From an uncultured bacterium (GTDB lineage: Bacteria > Bacillota > Clostridia > Oscillospirales > Ruminococcaceae), in contig CAJMLQ010000138.1 in the NCBI GenBank assembly GCA_905214265.1, positions 1 to 7,465 on the forward strand: DNA of 7,465 nucleotides. Direction: 5' to 3'. Made by a program: the position numbers and the translations under genes. The notes below the pieces were generated by a model. It was given only the letters and a program-made list of their open reading frames with translations. It was not told the origin of the DNA and made no database searches. Below, piece by piece: positions 6,187-7,465 of the stretch (within the stretch, counting starts at the first letter, position 1; every line of letters starts with the position of its first letter).

Positions 6187-7065
6187 TCATCCCTTTACAC
6201 TGCCGACCATAACGCCCTTTACAAAATGCTTCTGCACAAAGGGATAGAAGAAAAACAGCGGAAGGGTCGCCACAACAATCAGGGCGTATTTCAGCACGAC
6301 ATAAGTATTCCGCACCTGAACCGCGTCTCCGGATTCCACCATAGCCGCCGACATCTGGCTCTGAACTAGGATGTTCTTCAGAAAGATCTGCAACGGATAC
6401 AGGTTCCGGTCCGACAAATACAAAAAGGCGTTGAAGTACGCGTTCCAGTGCCCCACGGCATACCACAGAGACAGCACTGCGATAATCGACTTAGACAGCG
6501 GCAGAATAATGCGGAAGAAAAAGACGCAATCGCTGCACCCATCCAACTTTGCAGCCTCCAGGATATCGCCGGAGATGTTGCTCTGGATGAAGGTCCGCGC
6601 GACGATCATGTTGTATACGCTCATGGCTCCCGGCAGAATCATGGCCCACCGGGTGTTCAGCAGCCCCAGACCTCGCATCAGCAGGTAGTTGGGAATCATG
6701 CCGCCGCTGAAGATCATCGTAAAGGTAAAGAGAAAGGTTATAACGCCCCGTCCCCGCAGATTCGTCCGCGCAAGGGGATAGGCGCAGATCATGGTCATCG
6801 CCACGTTAACGAAGGTTCCCACAACGGTGTAAAAGATGGTGTTCCCATACCCCATCCAAACCTCCTTATAGCGAAATACCGCCTGATACCCCTCCAAAGA
6901 GAGTTCCACCGGCAGCAGCTTCACCTTTCCGGCCACCACAGCATCCGGAGAGCTGAAGGAGGAGGAAATGATGTATAAAATCGGGTACAAAACCGAAAGG
7001 GTCAGCAGAAGGATGACTGCGTAACAGATGGCGTAGAATATCCGGTCGTTTTTGCTTGTTTTCAT
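6187..7065 (-). CDS. Carbohydrate ABC transporter permease, YtcP/LplC/AraQ-like (CUT1)
   Basis: A complete 292-residue inner-membrane permease with about six hydrophobic spans, near residues 11-36, 74-97, 107-130, 140-158, 190-210 and 257-277. The cytoplasmic EAA loop is intact: EAAKLDG begins at residue 170 and ILPLS follows at 187-191, giving the EAA...G...I.LP pattern that docks onto the ATPase. The C-terminus FVKGVMVGSVKG is typical of YtcP-like proteins that pair with an LplB-like partner to import oligosaccharides or their derivatives. These systems often lack their own ATPase and use a shared MsmX-type one; none is seen in this window. The gene follows the first permease with 13 bases between, and its AGGAGG ribosome site overlaps that gene's TAG stop, a sign of coupled translation. 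The substrate is not predictable from the permease. Confidence 0.95.
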   Translation of the reverse strand: MKTSKNDRIFYAICYAVILLLTLSVLYPILYIISSSFSSPDAVVAGKVKLLPVELSLEGYQAVFRYKEVWMGYGNTIFYTVVGTFVNVAMTMICAYPLARTNLRGRGVITFLFTFTMIFSGGMIPNYLLMRGLGLLNTRWAMILPGAMSVYNMIVARTFIQSNISGDILEAAKLDGCSDCVFFFRIILPLSKSIIAVLSLWYAVGHWNAYFNAFLYLSDRNLYPLQIFLKNILVQSQMSAAMVESGDAVQVRNTYVVLKYALIVVATLPLFFFYPFVQKHFVKGVMVGSVKG

Positions 7066-7078
7066 TCTCCCTCGCCTC

Positions 7079-7465
7079 CTACCACAGACTGGTCTCGCTG
7101 ACCTTGGCGCTGATTTTGTTGACCACGACGATGAGCGCCAGGTTAATTACCGAATTGAACATGCCGATGGCTGTGGCGTAGGAAAAGTCCGACTCCCCCT
7201 CCGCCGCCAAGCCGATCTGGTATACATAGGTGGAAATCACTTCGCTGGCGGAAATATTCAGGTCGTTCTGCATCAGATAGATCTTCTCATACCCCAGATT
7301 CATTACGCTTCCCATTCGCAGAATCAGCATCGTAATGATGCTTGGCATGATCGTGGGAAGATCAACGTGAACAACCCGTTGAAATCTGGACGCACCGTCG
7401 ATTTGCGCCGGACATTCAAACAGCAAGGTAAGAACAAGCAGATCATAGACTGCCATAGCTTCCAG
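7079..7465 (-). CDS. Carbohydrate ABC transporter permease, LplB-like, C-terminal part; 5' end outside the window
   Basis: About 128 codons are in the window, in an open frame from the right edge to the TAG at 7081-7079. IDGASRFQRVVHVDLP followed by MPSIITMLILRMGSVMNLGYEKIYL matches the stretch after the EAA loop and the next membrane helices of LplB-type permeases. GMFNSVINLALIVVVNKISAKVSETSLW is split here as a final membrane helix (GMFNSVINLALIVVVNKI) and the characteristic tail VSETSLW. It forms the heterodimeric channel with the downstream YtcP-like permease. The EAA triplet expected directly before QIDGAS is missing: the frame reads FECPAQIDGAS where relatives have roughly six more residues ending in YEAA. 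This may be a real shortening or an error at the window edge. The internal ATG at 7456 is not the true start, because the frame continues upstream through L-E-A. Confidence 0.92.
   Translation of the reverse strand: MEAMAVYDLLVLTLLFECPAQIDGASRFQRVVHVDLPTIMPSIITMLILRMGSVMNLGYEKIYLMQNDLNISASEVISTYVYQIGLAAEGESDFSYATAIGMFNSVINLALIVVVNKISAKVSETSLW

Noticed and set aside
5313..6212. A 299-codon plus-strand open frame opposite the six-hairpin glycosidase
   Set aside because: It lies opposite a well-supported gene, and its translation shows no recognisable domain.

Overview
All seven genes lie on the minus strand and are tightly packed, so transcription runs from the right edge to the left. The strong AGGAGG-type ribosome binding sites, the LplB/YtcP-type sugar permeases and the moderate G+C point to a Bacillota genome, most likely a gut or rumen Clostridia or a Paenibacillus relative. 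This is inferred from gene style only; no rRNA or other marker is present. There are no tRNAs, CRISPR arrays or insertion sequences.

Layout in transcription order. (1) 7465-7079: C-terminal part of a CUT1-type ABC permease (LplB-like). (2) 7065-6187: complete second permease (YtcP/LplC/AraQ-like). (3) 6167-4887: cytoplasmic (alpha/alpha)6 'six-hairpin' glycosidase resembling GH63 and the glycogen-debranching C-terminal domain. (4) 4844-3783: M14-type zinc carboxypeptidase-like enzyme, markedly lower in G+C than the genes on both sides. (5) A 145-bp gap, the largest in the window, with a plausible extended -10 promoter. (6) 3637-1760: GH42/clan GH-A type glycosidase. (7) 1750-935: GH16 glycosidase with an intact ExDxxE motif but no signal peptide. 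(8) 864 to beyond position 1: N-terminal membrane anchor and extracytoplasmic sensor domain of a regulator, either a membrane-anchored AraC-family protein or a YesM-type histidine kinase.

Together these look like a Gram-positive glycan-use locus. A sensor-regulator detects an extracellular ligand, an ABC importer brings in an oligosaccharide (its binding protein and ATPase are outside the window), and three glycosidases plus one peptidase/amidase-like enzyme, none with a visible export signal, break it down in the cytoplasm. The M14 enzyme inside the enzyme series suggests that the imported compound may carry a peptide or amide-linked group. The substrate cannot be read from the sequence.

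Both window edges look irregular. The right-edge permease seems to lack about six residues that normally hold its EAA motif, and the last 50 or so bases at the left edge read better in another frame. This could be real, or it could mean that the window is a whole contig with low-quality ends.
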